A stretch of DNA of 64,000 nucleotides, from positions 62,001 to 126,000 of the forward strand of contig NZ_BHYK01000009.1 in the NCBI RefSeq assembly GCF_003865095.1. Direction: 5' to 3'. A model generated the notes under the pieces. The model made no database searches and was not told the origin of the DNA. It saw nothing but the letters and a program-made list of their open reading frames with translations. Within the stretch, counting starts at the first letter, position 1; every line of letters begins with the position of its first letter. The translations under genes and the position numbers were made by a program. The stretch comes from Clostridium tagluense. GTDB taxonomy: Bacteria; Bacillota; Clostridia; Clostridiales; Clostridiaceae. This document shows positions 53,694 to 62,133 of this stretch, one piece after another.

Positions 53694-53753
53694 CATGAAG
53701 ATAAATACTAAGTCAATATAAATCGCATTTTTGACTTGGTATTTATCTTCATG
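53694..53753. repeat. 23-bp inverted repeat
   Basis: 53694-53716 and 53731-53753 are inverted copies with one G-U type mismatch and a 14-base AT loop. The right arm contains TTGACT and ends exactly with the ATG of a small ORF at 53751. It could be an RNA hairpin over a start codon, an operator, or a small mobile remnant. Confidence 0.7.
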
Positions 53754-53951
53754 TTCCTAGCTAAAAAAGAGATTATCTCAAAACCACAGTGTCATTTAGA
53801 AGACCTTTATGAATTAGAACTTTACTACCAAAAAATAAATCTTTATTATTCATTTTCAAAAGTATGTAAATTAAATTTTGATGAACAATGGGTATATGCG
53901 AATAGGAAAAAAGTTAGCGATGATATTAACAGCATATTAAAGAGCATATAA
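53751..53951 (+). CDS. Hypothetical 66-residue protein
   Basis: An ORF that starts in the right arm of the inverted repeat at 53694. The product is mixed charged/aromatic (HLEDLYELELYYQKINLYYS, cited in part) and predicted helical. No ribosome-binding site is visible and no family is recognised, so coding status is doubtful. An earlier TTG (53736) has no better support. Confidence 0.3.
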   Translation: MFLAKKEIISKPQCHLEDLYELELYYQKINLYYSFSKVCKLNFDEQWVYANRKKVSDDINSILKSI

Positions 53952-54047
53952 AATAAATATTAAAGTCACTGATTTTTCTAGGAAATAGCATTTAGAGGTA
54001 GAATGGTTTTTATATTCTCTTTTTGCCATTAATACCATTAAAACAAG

Positions 54048-54078
54048 GTTATAAAATTTATTAAATGTGTACATTATA
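54048..54078 (+). promoter_or_regulatory. Candidate SigG-type promoter of the spore protein gene
   Basis: GTTATAA (54048-54054) and CATTATA (54072-54078), 17 bases apart, agree with the forespore SigG consensus (GNATR / CATNNTA). Genes for alpha/beta spore proteins are normally read by SigG. Confidence 0.5.
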
Positions 54079-54118
54079 TTAGTACAACAAACAAAATGTT
54101 TAAAGGAGGTTACATAAT

Positions 54119-54301
54119 ATGCCATACAGAAGTTTAGTACCAGAAGCAAAAGCAGGACTAAATAAATTCAAAATGGAAACTGCAAATCAGTTAGGAGTAA
54201 GCTTTACAGACTATAATGGTGACTTAACATCAAGACAATGTGGCTCAGTTGGTGGAGAAACGGTTAAAAAAATGGTAGAGCAATACGAAAGAAATTTATA
54301 A
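54119..54301 (+). CDS. Alpha/beta-type small acid-soluble spore protein
   Basis: A 60-residue protein matching the family along its whole length: LVPEAKAGLNKFKMETANQLGV with the germination-protease site region at META, then GDLTSRQCGSVGGETVKKMV. These proteins coat and protect DNA in the dormant spore and are degraded on germination. The AAAGGAGG site is strong. It shows the host forms endospores. Confidence 0.95.
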   Translation: MPYRSLVPEAKAGLNKFKMETANQLGVSFTDYNGDLTSRQCGSVGGETVKKMVEQYERNL

Positions 54302-54312
54302 ATTTAATCAGA

Positions 54313-54350
54313 TAGGGTGTGCAGCAAAGTTGCATACCTTGTTTTTTTGT
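54313..54350 (+). terminator. Terminator after the spore protein gene
   Basis: A stem of about ten pairs (AGGGTGTGCA with TTGCATACCTT, some G-U) and a run of seven T residues. Confidence 0.85.
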
Positions 54351-54416
54351 AGTAAATACAAACAAATGCAATTTGAATTTATAATAATTAATTGATTATC
54401 TATTCAGTTTATCTAT

Positions 54417-54445
54417 TTGACTTATGGTATATAAAAGGATATAAT
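54417..54445 (+). promoter_or_regulatory. Promoter of tRNA-Glu
   Basis: TTGACT (54417-54422) and TATAAT (54440-54445), 17-base spacer, 20 bases before the tRNA. Confidence 0.82.
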
Positions 54446-54465
54446 AAATCTCGTAGTGTTAATAC

Positions 54466-54540
54466 GGCTCCTTGGTCAAGAGGTTAAGACGCCACCCTCT
54501 CACGGTGGATTCAGGGGTTCAATTCCCCTAGGAGTCACCA
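54466..54540 (+). tRNA. tRNA-Glu (anticodon CTC)
   Basis: The acceptor arm GGCTCCT pairs with AGGAGTC, the anticodon arm CCACC/GGTGG encloses the loop CTCTCAC (anticodon CTC), and the T arm GGGG/CCCC holds TTCAATT. CCA is encoded at 54538-54540. It is followed by its own terminator and then by the accessory island, a common integration position. No copy of its 3' end was found further inside the window. Confidence 0.95.
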
Positions 54541-54556
54541 AAACGTAAACGTTGAT

Positions 54557-54600
54557 ATAGCAGGCTTTACAGCAATGTAAAGCCTGCTATATTTTTGTTT
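54557..54600 (+). terminator. Terminator after tRNA-Glu
   Basis: A perfect 15-bp stem (54557-54571 with 54576-54590), GCAA loop and T-rich tail. Confidence 0.92.
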
Positions 54601-54651
54601 CCCACAATTTTAACACATAAGTTTCAGAAAGGTTTAGAATGTATTGGGTAA

Positions 54652-54771
54652 ATATCTGGAGTGGCTAGTCATAACGATGGCTTATGGATTGCTGTGGTTG
54701 AAAGTGCTAAAAGATTGAATTTATCTATGAATATTCAAGAACTAAAAGCAAGATATGTAAATGAGTCATAA
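54652..54771 (+). pseudogene. Remnant of the 3' end of an unidentified gene
   Basis: An open frame of 39 codons without a start (GVASHNDGLWIAVVESAKRL, then a helical tail) ends in TAA. A terminator hairpin follows within 13 bases. It looks like the last part of a gene cut off between the tRNA and the island, perhaps when the island arrived. The family was not recognised. Confidence 0.45.
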
Positions 54772-54783
54772 CTTAGACAAAAA

Positions 54784-54812
54784 GCATCGGTTAGATATCG
54801 GTGTTTTTTTGT
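54784..54812 (+). terminator. G-U rich terminator of the remnant gene
   Basis: An eight-pair stem with several G-U pairs (54784-54791 with 54797-54804) and a T run. Confidence 0.6.
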
Positions 54813-55346
54813 TGTTTCTTAATATTAAAGAAAAGTTAAGATGGATTGTTTAGTAGATAACGAGTTATTTTGATTTATTATACAAATTTAGAAGGAATAT
54901 GATAGAATGATGTAGAAAATATATATGAGAGGTTTTACATCCATTAATTAACACCATAAGCAAATTAATTACTTTATATGCATTCTAATTTAGATTGTAC
55001 TTATTATAGATAATGCCTAAACTGTTGATTTTACTTAGTATGTAAATAAATGTTAGCATTTTTGATCGTTTATAGGTAGAAAGATTGTTGGTAGAATGTT
55101 TTAGAAGTATTTATGAGTATTATGTCTAAAATGGGAAGTTCATCTTTAAATTAGTTAGTAGTAGTTTATATGGTTAATAGTGTGAATTATAATAACTAAA
55201 ATGTTAATGATGGATTTGCTGAGTCTAGTAAAGATGGGTAGTGGATAATATTTTATTAATAAATAGCCTTTTTACCTTATGCATAAATGTATTTTTAAAG
55301 GAGCCTAGCATATAATGGTTGCATATACATTTGGGAGGAACAAAAC
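54813..55346. other. Non-coding gap at the start of the island
   Basis: 534 bases of AT-rich sequence with no credible ORF, RNA gene or complete repeat. A TATAAT at 55311-55316 may serve the next gene but has a poor -35. One stretch at 55123-55139 recurs with a single mismatch at 61716-61732. Confidence 0.5.
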
Positions 55347-57416
55347 ATGGAATTAATTTGTGTTTATATTGAACGCTATAGAAATATAGAAAAACAAAAA
55401 ATTATATTTAATAATAATTTTATTATTAATATTGATATGCATGAAAATAAAGATGATATTCCAACAGTTAGTGTTGATATTAAAGAAAAAAAAGACATTA
55501 ATGAGATTAATATTTATGGAGAAAATATAAAAAATATAACTGCTATAGTAGGGAAGAACAGTACTGGAAAAAGTAATTTCTTAAACTGCATAGGAAATTT
55601 AGAAGAATCTAGTCAAGATGGTCAATTCATTATTATATATAAAGGTACTAATAAAAATATAATTATTGAAACAGTTAATGTAAATCTATATTGTATTAAT
55701 CAAAAGTCTATCATTGAAAGTGATAAAAAAGAAGGTTATTCTTCACTATTTGTATATAAAGATAACAAGATTGAAGAATATAAATTAGATGAAGAAAATA
55801 GTTACCAATTAACTAAAATGGATAAACACACTAGAGCATTATCCAATATTGAATATCTTAGTATTGGCGAAGAGTTCAATAACATCAGGGGAGATAGAGT
55901 TAATGGAACGCGTCCGCTAAATAGATTTGGAGCGCCATATAATAAAAAATCTTACTTATATGAATTTATATATCTTACTGGAAAAAACGAAGAAAATTAT
56001 ACAACGAATCATCTGAAATTATGTTTTAATCTTGAAATTATAAACAAAGATAATGATGATAAAAAAATTTATATATTACCTCAATTTGATATTTGTAAAA
56101 AATATTTAGAACTTGATAAAGTTAAATTTAAAGAAGTTTTTTTAGTTGCTTTATTAGATAAACGATTAGATATAATTCAACATCATATAACTAGAGATGA
56201 TGTTCAGGAATGGGAAAAATCGAGATTAGATACATATCTAATGGAGTACGATTCAATAAAAAAGGAAATTTATGGTTTGGAAGAAGATATAACTAAAATT
56301 ATTGCTGAAAAAAATACGTTAAATAACAAGCTAAACCATTTGGAAGAAAAATCAGTGGTATGTAAAGAATATGTAAAGTTTTTAACTGAATTATTTAGTA
56401 TAGTAAATAATTCGGAACATTTTGAATTTAGATTTACATCAGAGTCAAAGATAGAAGCAACTATAAATTTAAAAGACATAATAGAGGATGAACTTGTTAA
56501 AGAATTTACTAAGTTGTTAGAACTAGATTACCATATGAATATGTATGGTGCAGATTATGCGCTTGTAACTAAAACCATTAAACCATCAATTATATACTTA
56601 TCAGAAGGACTAAAATATTTAAACTATGTATTTGGAGCATTAGATAGGTCACTTACTATTAATAAAAAAGAATTAGAAGAAGAAAAATACAAAGAACTAA
56701 ATAAAGATGGACAAACCACAGTACTATTACTAGATGAGCCAGAGGTTCATTTTCATCCAGAATGGTCAAGAACATTTATAAATGAGTTAGTTAAATTTAT
56801 TACTAAAAATTATAGCAAATTTAATTTTCAAATTATAATTACAACACACTCACCATTCATTTTAACCGATATATTTGAACAAAATGTAATTAAATTTATA
56901 AAGAATGATGATGGTAAAGCTATTGTTGAAAAATCTAATATAGCTTCTTTTGGAGCGAATATACATACTTTATTAACTAAATCATTTTTCATGAATAGTA
57001 CTATTGGAGAATTTGCTAATCAAAAAATAAAAAATGTAGTAAAAATTATGGATAAATATAAAGAATTTAAAAATAAAAGTGAAATTGAAAATATAGAATT
57101 TAAAGAAGAATATAAAAAATATATGAATTGCAAAGAAGAGGATGAAATTAATATAGATAAATTAAAAGAAAATATAAAATATATTATTGATAATATAGGC
57201 GAGCCTTTAATTAAAAGAAAGTTAGAGGAAATGCATAGGATAACCTTTCCGGAAGATAAAAAAGATTACGAATTAGAGATTGCAACCTTACAAAGAGAAA
57301 AAGCCGAATTGAAAGAAATCTTAAGAGATAAAGGACTTGATAAAGTTGAAACTATAATGAAGTTATTGGATAGCAAGATTAGAGAATTAAAAGAGAGTGC
57401 TGGAGAAGAGGCATGA
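55347..57416 (+). CDS. AAA family ATPase, Septu PtuA-like
   Basis: A 689-residue SMC/OLD-like ATPase. Walker A GKNSTGKSN lies near residue 72 after an N-terminal RYRNIEKQ strand. A coiled region (about 300-345) is followed by Walker B LLLDEPEVHFHPEW near residue 460 and the H-loop TTHSPFILTD. The end has FGANIHTLLTKSFFMNS, IGEFANQKI and a charged coil. This C-terminal layout is shared by ATPases that pair with HNH nucleases in Septu (PtuAB) phage defence. The next gene overlaps by four bases (ATGA) and encodes such a nuclease. No reverse transcriptase is nearby, so this is not a retron-linked type. A GGGAGG site precedes the ATG. Confidence 0.8.
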   Translation: MELICVYIERYRNIEKQKIIFNNNFIINIDMHENKDDIPTVSVDIKEKKDINEINIYGENIKNITAIVGKNSTGKSNFLNCIGNLEESSQDGQFIIIYKGTNKNIIIETVNVNLYCINQKSIIESDKKEGYSSLFVYKDNKIEEYKLDEENSYQLTKMDKHTRALSNIEYLSIGEEFNNIRGDRVNGTRPLNRFGAPYNKKSYLYEFIYLTGKNEENYTTNHLKLCFNLEIINKDNDDKKIYILPQFDICKKYLELDKVKFKEVFLVALLDKRLDIIQHHITRDDVQEWEKSRLDTYLMEYDSIKKEIYGLEEDITKIIAEKNTLNNKLNHLEEKSVVCKEYVKFLTELFSIVNNSEHFEFRFTSESKIEATINLKDIIEDELVKEFTKLLELDYHMNMYGADYALVTKTIKPSIIYLSEGLKYLNYVFGALDRSLTINKKELEEEKYKELNKDGQTTVLLLDEPEVHFHPEWSRTFINELVKFITKNYSKFNFQIIITTHSPFILTDIFEQNVIKFIKNDDGKAIVEKSNIASFGANIHTLLTKSFFMNSTIGEFANQKIKNVVKIMDKYKEFKNKSEIENIEFKEEYKKYMNCKEEDEINIDKLKENIKYIIDNIGEPLIKRKLEEMHRITFPEDKKDYELEIATLQREKAELKEILRDKGLDKVETIMKLLDSKIRELKESAGEEA

Positions 57417-58444
57417 TAAAGATACAAGTTAGTGAGCGTAAGCTGAAAGATATAAAAAATAAGCATTGGCAGTGGTTTAAAGATAATATATTGAAAAATT
57501 GGATAGCTAAAATGACAAGAGAAACTGATAACGAATTTCTTGAAATTTTTTTTAAAGATAGAGATAGTTTTAATAAATGGTCTAATAATATAAAAAAGGG
57601 TAACATAAAAATATGGATTAAAGAGCAAGAAGATATAAAATTTGATGTATTTAAGGAATTTATAATAGGAAATGTAAATAGTTTGAATGAACTAAAAAAT
57701 CAATTAGGGATTATTCGTGGAACTGAAAATAATATAAAAAAGTATTTTGAAAATCAATATAATAAGTTTAGAGATTTTCAAAATCAATGGGGCGGAGCTT
57801 ATTTAATTGATGAATTAAATATTAATGTATGCCCTTATTGCAACAGGAACTTTATAGACACATATGTATATGATAAAAAGAAAAAACTTGTCTCAAATGC
57901 TCAATTAGATCATTTTTATGCAAAAGAACAATACCCTTATTTTGCAGTATCTCTTTATAATTTAATTCCATGCTGTGCTGTATGTAATCTTGGAAAACTA
58001 AATGATAATAAACAAATTATCTATCCTTATGAAGAATGCTTTGGAGATTTTGCAAAGTTTGAAACTGGTTTTATAAATGATAGTGAAGAAAAAAGTTATG
58101 ATATAAGTTATTTATTAGGCAATTCGGATAATTTTAAAATTGAATTAAAGCCTCAAGATCCCAATAGTGATAAAGGAAAGAAAATACAAAACTCAATAAA
58201 TACTTTTCATCTTGAAGATTTATATAATTTTCATAAAGATTATGTGAGAGAACTTATTAAAAAAGCAATAATTTATAATGAAAGCAGAATAGACGAGCTA
58301 TACACTCAATATCCAGAACTTTTTAAAAGTAGAGAAGAAGTAGTGCAAATGGTAGTTTCAAATTACATAAGTAATAAAGATTTAGGAAAAAGACCACTAG
58401 CAAAATTGACAAAGGATATTTGTGAGGAATTAGGATTAATATAA
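57413..58444 (+). CDS. HNH endonuclease, Septu PtuB-like
   Basis: A 343-residue nuclease. The HNH core is NVCPYCNRNF near residues 139-148, AQLDHFYAKEQYP with the catalytic His near 163, and SLYNLIPCCAVCNLGK with the Asn and second CxxC pair. The N-terminal 130 residues are helical and not seen in the shortest PtuB proteins, and the C-terminal tail is helical too. Overlap of start and stop with the ATPase gene implies coupled expression and a complex. DNA or tRNA cleavage on phage infection is the role known or proposed for the family. Confidence 0.8.
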   Translation: MIKIQVSERKLKDIKNKHWQWFKDNILKNWIAKMTRETDNEFLEIFFKDRDSFNKWSNNIKKGNIKIWIKEQEDIKFDVFKEFIIGNVNSLNELKNQLGIIRGTENNIKKYFENQYNKFRDFQNQWGGAYLIDELNINVCPYCNRNFIDTYVYDKKKKLVSNAQLDHFYAKEQYPYFAVSLYNLIPCCAVCNLGKLNDNKQIIYPYEECFGDFAKFETGFINDSEEKSYDISYLLGNSDNFKIELKPQDPNSDKGKKIQNSINTFHLEDLYNFHKDYVRELIKKAIIYNESRIDELYTQYPELFKSREEVVQMVVSNYISNKDLGKRPLAKLTKDICEELGLI

Positions 58445-58670
58445 TAAACTGAAGTTGTAACAATACTATAAAAAGTAATACAAATAAATGGAACAGTTTA
58501 TTATTCTGAACTTCACATTATCCATATAATGAGAAGCTGATATTACTAGAGAAAAGTAATTAACTACGAGAAAAATATAGATAAATTATAGCTAACCTGA
58601 ATTGTATTTAGTTGAAAATTGAATAATACATATATATTATATAAGTTTTTAATATAGGAGGGAAATAAGT

Positions 58671-59879
58671 GTGGGGGTTGAACTAATAACATCAGGATTC
58701 TTCGCTGGTAAATTTTATGAGGTAGTTGATTCAGTTGAGTTATCAATAAGGATTATATCTCCGTTTATAGGAAGAACTACTGCATTTAAACTTGCAGAGT
58801 TCTTGAGAAATAGTCCTAAGGTTAAGTGTCAAATTATAACAAGATTCTATCGTGAGGATTTTATTCAAGGGGTAAGCAGTATTGAAGGATTGAATACTTT
58901 GCTAGATTCAGGTGCTGAACTTCTTGCATTACTTGGCTTACATACAAAGTTATATGTATTTGATAAATATTCTGCCATACTAGGGTCTGCAAATTTCACT
59001 AATGGCGGATTTTTTACTAATCATGAATTAAGTGTCTTTATTGACTCTGATGAAGTTATTGGTAATGAGTGCAATATGCACTTTGAAGAACTGTGGAATA
59101 GGATAAAAGATACTGGAGAGGGTCAGATAACAAAAGAATGGATAGAAAAAGAGATTGTCGATGTAGCAAAATCGTCAAAAGGCCTAATAAAAGGTGTATC
59201 AAAAGGTAATTTTGTTAAGCGCGGAGCAAGATTAAATACCGAGCCGTGGACACCTGTAGATGAACAACCCAAAGATGCTATTCCTGTTAAAATAACTGAT
59301 ATACTAGAAGAAGTGTTAAATAGCGAAATCATGCAACATTCAAGTAATGCTTGGCTCAAATTTAATTCTAAATCTACTGATAGACTAGATAATAGCGTGA
59401 ACTTTTTGAGGGAAAGAAAGAGCTCTGATTTAAACCGCGTTTACTTTTAAAAAAAACCTACTGGTATTAAGGACAATGAGGTTGTTTATATAGTTGCTCT
59501 AAGTTATGATGATGAAAATAAACCATCACCTATGATTATTGGTAGAACAATAACAAATGGGTATAACAAAAAGAATGTTGCGACGGAGCAAGAGATAGCA
59601 GCAGACGATAGTAGACAAGATTACCCATATTACATTGAATTTATAGAAGGAAGATTCATAGATGCACCAATAAAAAATACATTACCGTTGCAAAAACTAT
59701 ACAATTCTGTTGGAATAAACACATATCCAACTACAGCAGTTAATCCAACGGCTAATAGAGAATCCTTAAACAAGATACATTCTCAAATGTGTCATTTGAA
59801 AATTACTCAAATGGCAATAGACTTTTTAGATAAAGAGTTAGAAAAGTACTTCAAGAAATATGGATATATGGATTTATAA
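58671..59879 (+). pseudogene. PLD-family nuclease-like protein interrupted by an in-frame stop
   Basis: The first part (259 codons, GTG start with an AGGAGGG site) carries a phospholipase D-type active site: HTKLYVFD near residue 102 and GSANFTNGG near 113, giving HxK(x)nS/N. The frame reaches TAA at 59448-59450 and then stays open in the same frame for 142 more codons (KKPTGIKDNEVVYIVALSY onward, to YFKKYGYMDL). A single nonsense change would explain this; the stop is next to an eight-A run. Intact relatives of about 400 residues are restriction-type PLD endonucleases. Either a pseudogene, two pieces, or a sequencing error. Confidence 0.7.
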
Positions 59880-59890
59880 TAAAAGCTAAC

Positions 59891-59929
59891 TTCCTATTAT
59901 TCATATACTAATTATGTTAATAATGGGAA
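59891..59929. terminator. Hairpin after the PLD-family gene
   Basis: An 11-pair stem (59891-59901 with 59919-59929, one G-U). No strong T run. Between it and 60091 there is only a short frame with a TGA in it and a CQTCIFMRH piece, not supported as a gene. Confidence 0.45.
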
Positions 59930-60091
59930 TTTAAAATATGTGAAACACTTTATAGGTGTAGTGGATATGAGCGAAATCTGAAGTCATTTTTCAGTTAAAG
60001 AGTTATGTCAAACTTGTATTTTTATGCGACACATGAATGATGTAAAACAATTTAATAAATAGTAATTTATTTTGTAAGAGAGGTGATCAAT

Positions 60092-60407
60092 ATGGAAGAT
60101 GTGAAAGTGATAACTAAAAAAGATGTGATGGAAGAGTTGCAACTATTGATTGAAAAATACAAATTTAATTTCTATGATTGAACTTAGTGGAAAAGATGAT
60201 GCTGATTTTAAAATTGGAGCATTTTTGCAAGTATTATTAGAATATCATAGTATTTCGGCAGAAACAATTGCATTAATGTCTGGAGTTAGTGAAAAAGAAG
60301 TTGTTTATTTATTGGAAACTCCTAAGTTAGTATCTTTAGAAAGTAAATATAAAATATCTAAAACAGTAATGTCAGTACGCTTCTTATTTAAAGAATTAGA
60401 ATCATAA
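60092..60407 (+). pseudogene. Small HTH-like protein with an apparent frameshift
   Basis: An ATG at 60092 with a GAGGTGATC site opens EDVKVITKKDVMEELQLLIE, which stops at 60179. A second frame, shifted by one base, overlaps it from 60150 and reads ISMIELSGKDDADFKIGAF, then LQVLLEYHSISAETIALMSGVSEKEVVYLLETP (in parts), a helix-turn-helix with XRE-like spacing. The good ribosome-binding site belongs to the first part and the domain to the second. So a one-base frameshift near 60160-60178 probably split one gene of about 105 codons. If read separately, the second ORF would need a TTG start with no binding site. Confidence 0.55.
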
Positions 60408-60493
60408 GTTGCAGTTTAAGGTAGAGTGAATAAATAGGAATTTGTATATTAGTAAAACAGAAAAATATTTGAAATAAGATTTGGGGTGAGAAT

Positions 60494-61543
60494 ATGGATT
60501 ATGATGAATTGAAAAATTTGCAAGAAAGAGTGGCTTATTTTACTAAAAAATATATGCCATTGTTTCAATATACGCATAATAGTGATCAAACACCTTTGTT
60601 TGATGATAAGAATAATACATGTCGATTTTGTGGGAAAAGTTCTCCTAAAGTTACATTTAAGAAGAAAGCACATGCTATTTCTGAACTAATTGGAAATAAA
60701 GAGTTTGTCTCTAGAAATGAATGTGATGTTTGTAATGAGCAATTTGGTAATTCCTTTGAAGATAACTTGTCTAAATATTTAGGAATTACCAGAAATTTAT
60801 CGCAAATTCATTCAAAAAAAGGAGTACCTTCATATAAAAGTGAGAGTGGTAAAAGCAGAGTTGATTTTACTAATAAAGGGATTGTGATTCAAGATATTGA
60901 GGGTAGCAATTTTATTGAAATGAAAGAGAACGGTATGCTTATTCATTCGGTGCGACAAAGTTATTCTCCATTATCAGTTTATAAATCTTTTGTGAAAATG
61001 GCATTGTCCGTTTTACCTTATGAGTATATGTTTTATTTTTGGAGTACAGTAAAGTGGTTAGGAGAAAAGAGTGATGCAACATCTTACTATGATATGAAAG
61101 ATTATGAATGGATAATTGAGCGTTTTGTTCCAGGACCACGACCACTTTCTTTAACTCTACATGGATTTATTCGTAATAATGATGTAATTGAAGTTCCTTT
61201 TTATCAATTTGTATTAGAATTTGGTAATTATATATATCAAATAGCAGTGCCATGCAAGTTTAAAGATTATAACTTAGGTAAGAGTAAAAATAAAATAACA
61301 ATTTACCCAATGCCACATGAATTAGAATTTATTAAGTTTCAATTTGGCAAAATTGAAACTAATTTTAAAGTTATGAATAACCCTAATAAAATAAAAGGTG
61401 AGAAATTAGATGTATTTATGGGTTTTGAAAATTGTGAAATATATGATGGAAATGGAAAGAAAATAGATGATATATTAAAAGAAGAAGGAATTAACTTGAA
61501 GGAAAGATTAAAATATAAGCCAATTAACCTAAACGAAATTTAA
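60494..61543 (+). CDS. HNH endonuclease domain protein
   Basis: A 349-residue protein. The HNH core lies in residues 35-85: CRFCGKSSPKVTF, KKAHAISELIGNK with the His, then NECDVCNEQFG with Asn and the second Cys pair. The remaining 260 residues are unrecognised and end in a beta-rich part with MPHELEFIKFQFG. It is unlike the PtuB at 57413. It is placed among phage-defence-type genes, about 590 bases before a second AAA ATPase, so the two may form another ATPase-nuclease pair. A GGGGTGAG site precedes the ATG. Confidence 0.72.
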   Translation: MDYDELKNLQERVAYFTKKYMPLFQYTHNSDQTPLFDDKNNTCRFCGKSSPKVTFKKKAHAISELIGNKEFVSRNECDVCNEQFGNSFEDNLSKYLGITRNLSQIHSKKGVPSYKSESGKSRVDFTNKGIVIQDIEGSNFIEMKENGMLIHSVRQSYSPLSVYKSFVKMALSVLPYEYMFYFWSTVKWLGEKSDATSYYDMKDYEWIIERFVPGPRPLSLTLHGFIRNNDVIEVPFYQFVLEFGNYIYQIAVPCKFKDYNLGKSKNKITIYPMPHELEFIKFQFGKIETNFKVMNNPNKIKGEKLDVFMGFENCEIYDGNGKKIDDILKEEGINLKERLKYKPINLNEI

Positions 61544-62133
61544 TATTTGCATCGGTATTCAAAATAATAAAATAACCTTATTTGGTGTGAGGTATAAATT
61601 CCAATTTGTCGACTTGAGTTAACATAATTATAAATCCAGATCTTTCTTAAATTACGAAATATCTATGAAAGGAAATTAAGTTAACTGCGAATTATCCATA
61701 AAACTGGACATGTTGTGTCTATAATGGGAAGTGTGCGCCTCGTTTTCGAACAATCTATATAGAAATACATAATAAGTCTTATAAATATGCCTAATAATAC
61801 AGCTAAGGGAATAGATGATAAAGATGAAAAGAAGCAAAGGAATACTTTGATATATGGGCTGTTGAAATGATTACGTCAATCCATAGAGAAAGCGACAAAC
61901 CCTCTGCAGTTCGTAGTAAAATGTAAGGCGAGTGTTTACCGAAATAACGAATAAATTTGGAATACACGTTAGAGTATTAATAGATTTTTTTTAGCAGGGC
62001 TCTTATGAGATATATTCTTAAAATGATAAAAAGTGTGCAGATGAATTTAAAACATAACGTTTATTATAATGTGTCTTTATTCAGATTCACATGATAGCTA
62101 TATAAATTTTATTGTATACAAAGGAGGAAGCTT
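61544..62133. other. Gap with a short gene remnant
   Basis: 590 bases with no intact gene. From 61834 to 61926 a frame without a start reads AKEYFDIWAVEMITSIHRES and then DKPSAVRSKM before TAA, which looks like the end of a lost gene. The 17-base stretch at 61716-61732 matches 55123-55139 with one mismatch. Slightly higher GC content is seen around 61730-61750. No RNA gene is recognised. Confidence 0.45.

Noticed and set aside
55347-58444. Retron-associated PtuAB effector (Ec78 type)
   Set aside because: No reverse transcriptase or msr/msd region is present near the genes inside the window.
59940-60060. Small Cys-containing ORF (CQTCIFMRH)
   Set aside because: It has a TGA a few codons after its ATG and no ribosome site; probably chance or a remnant.
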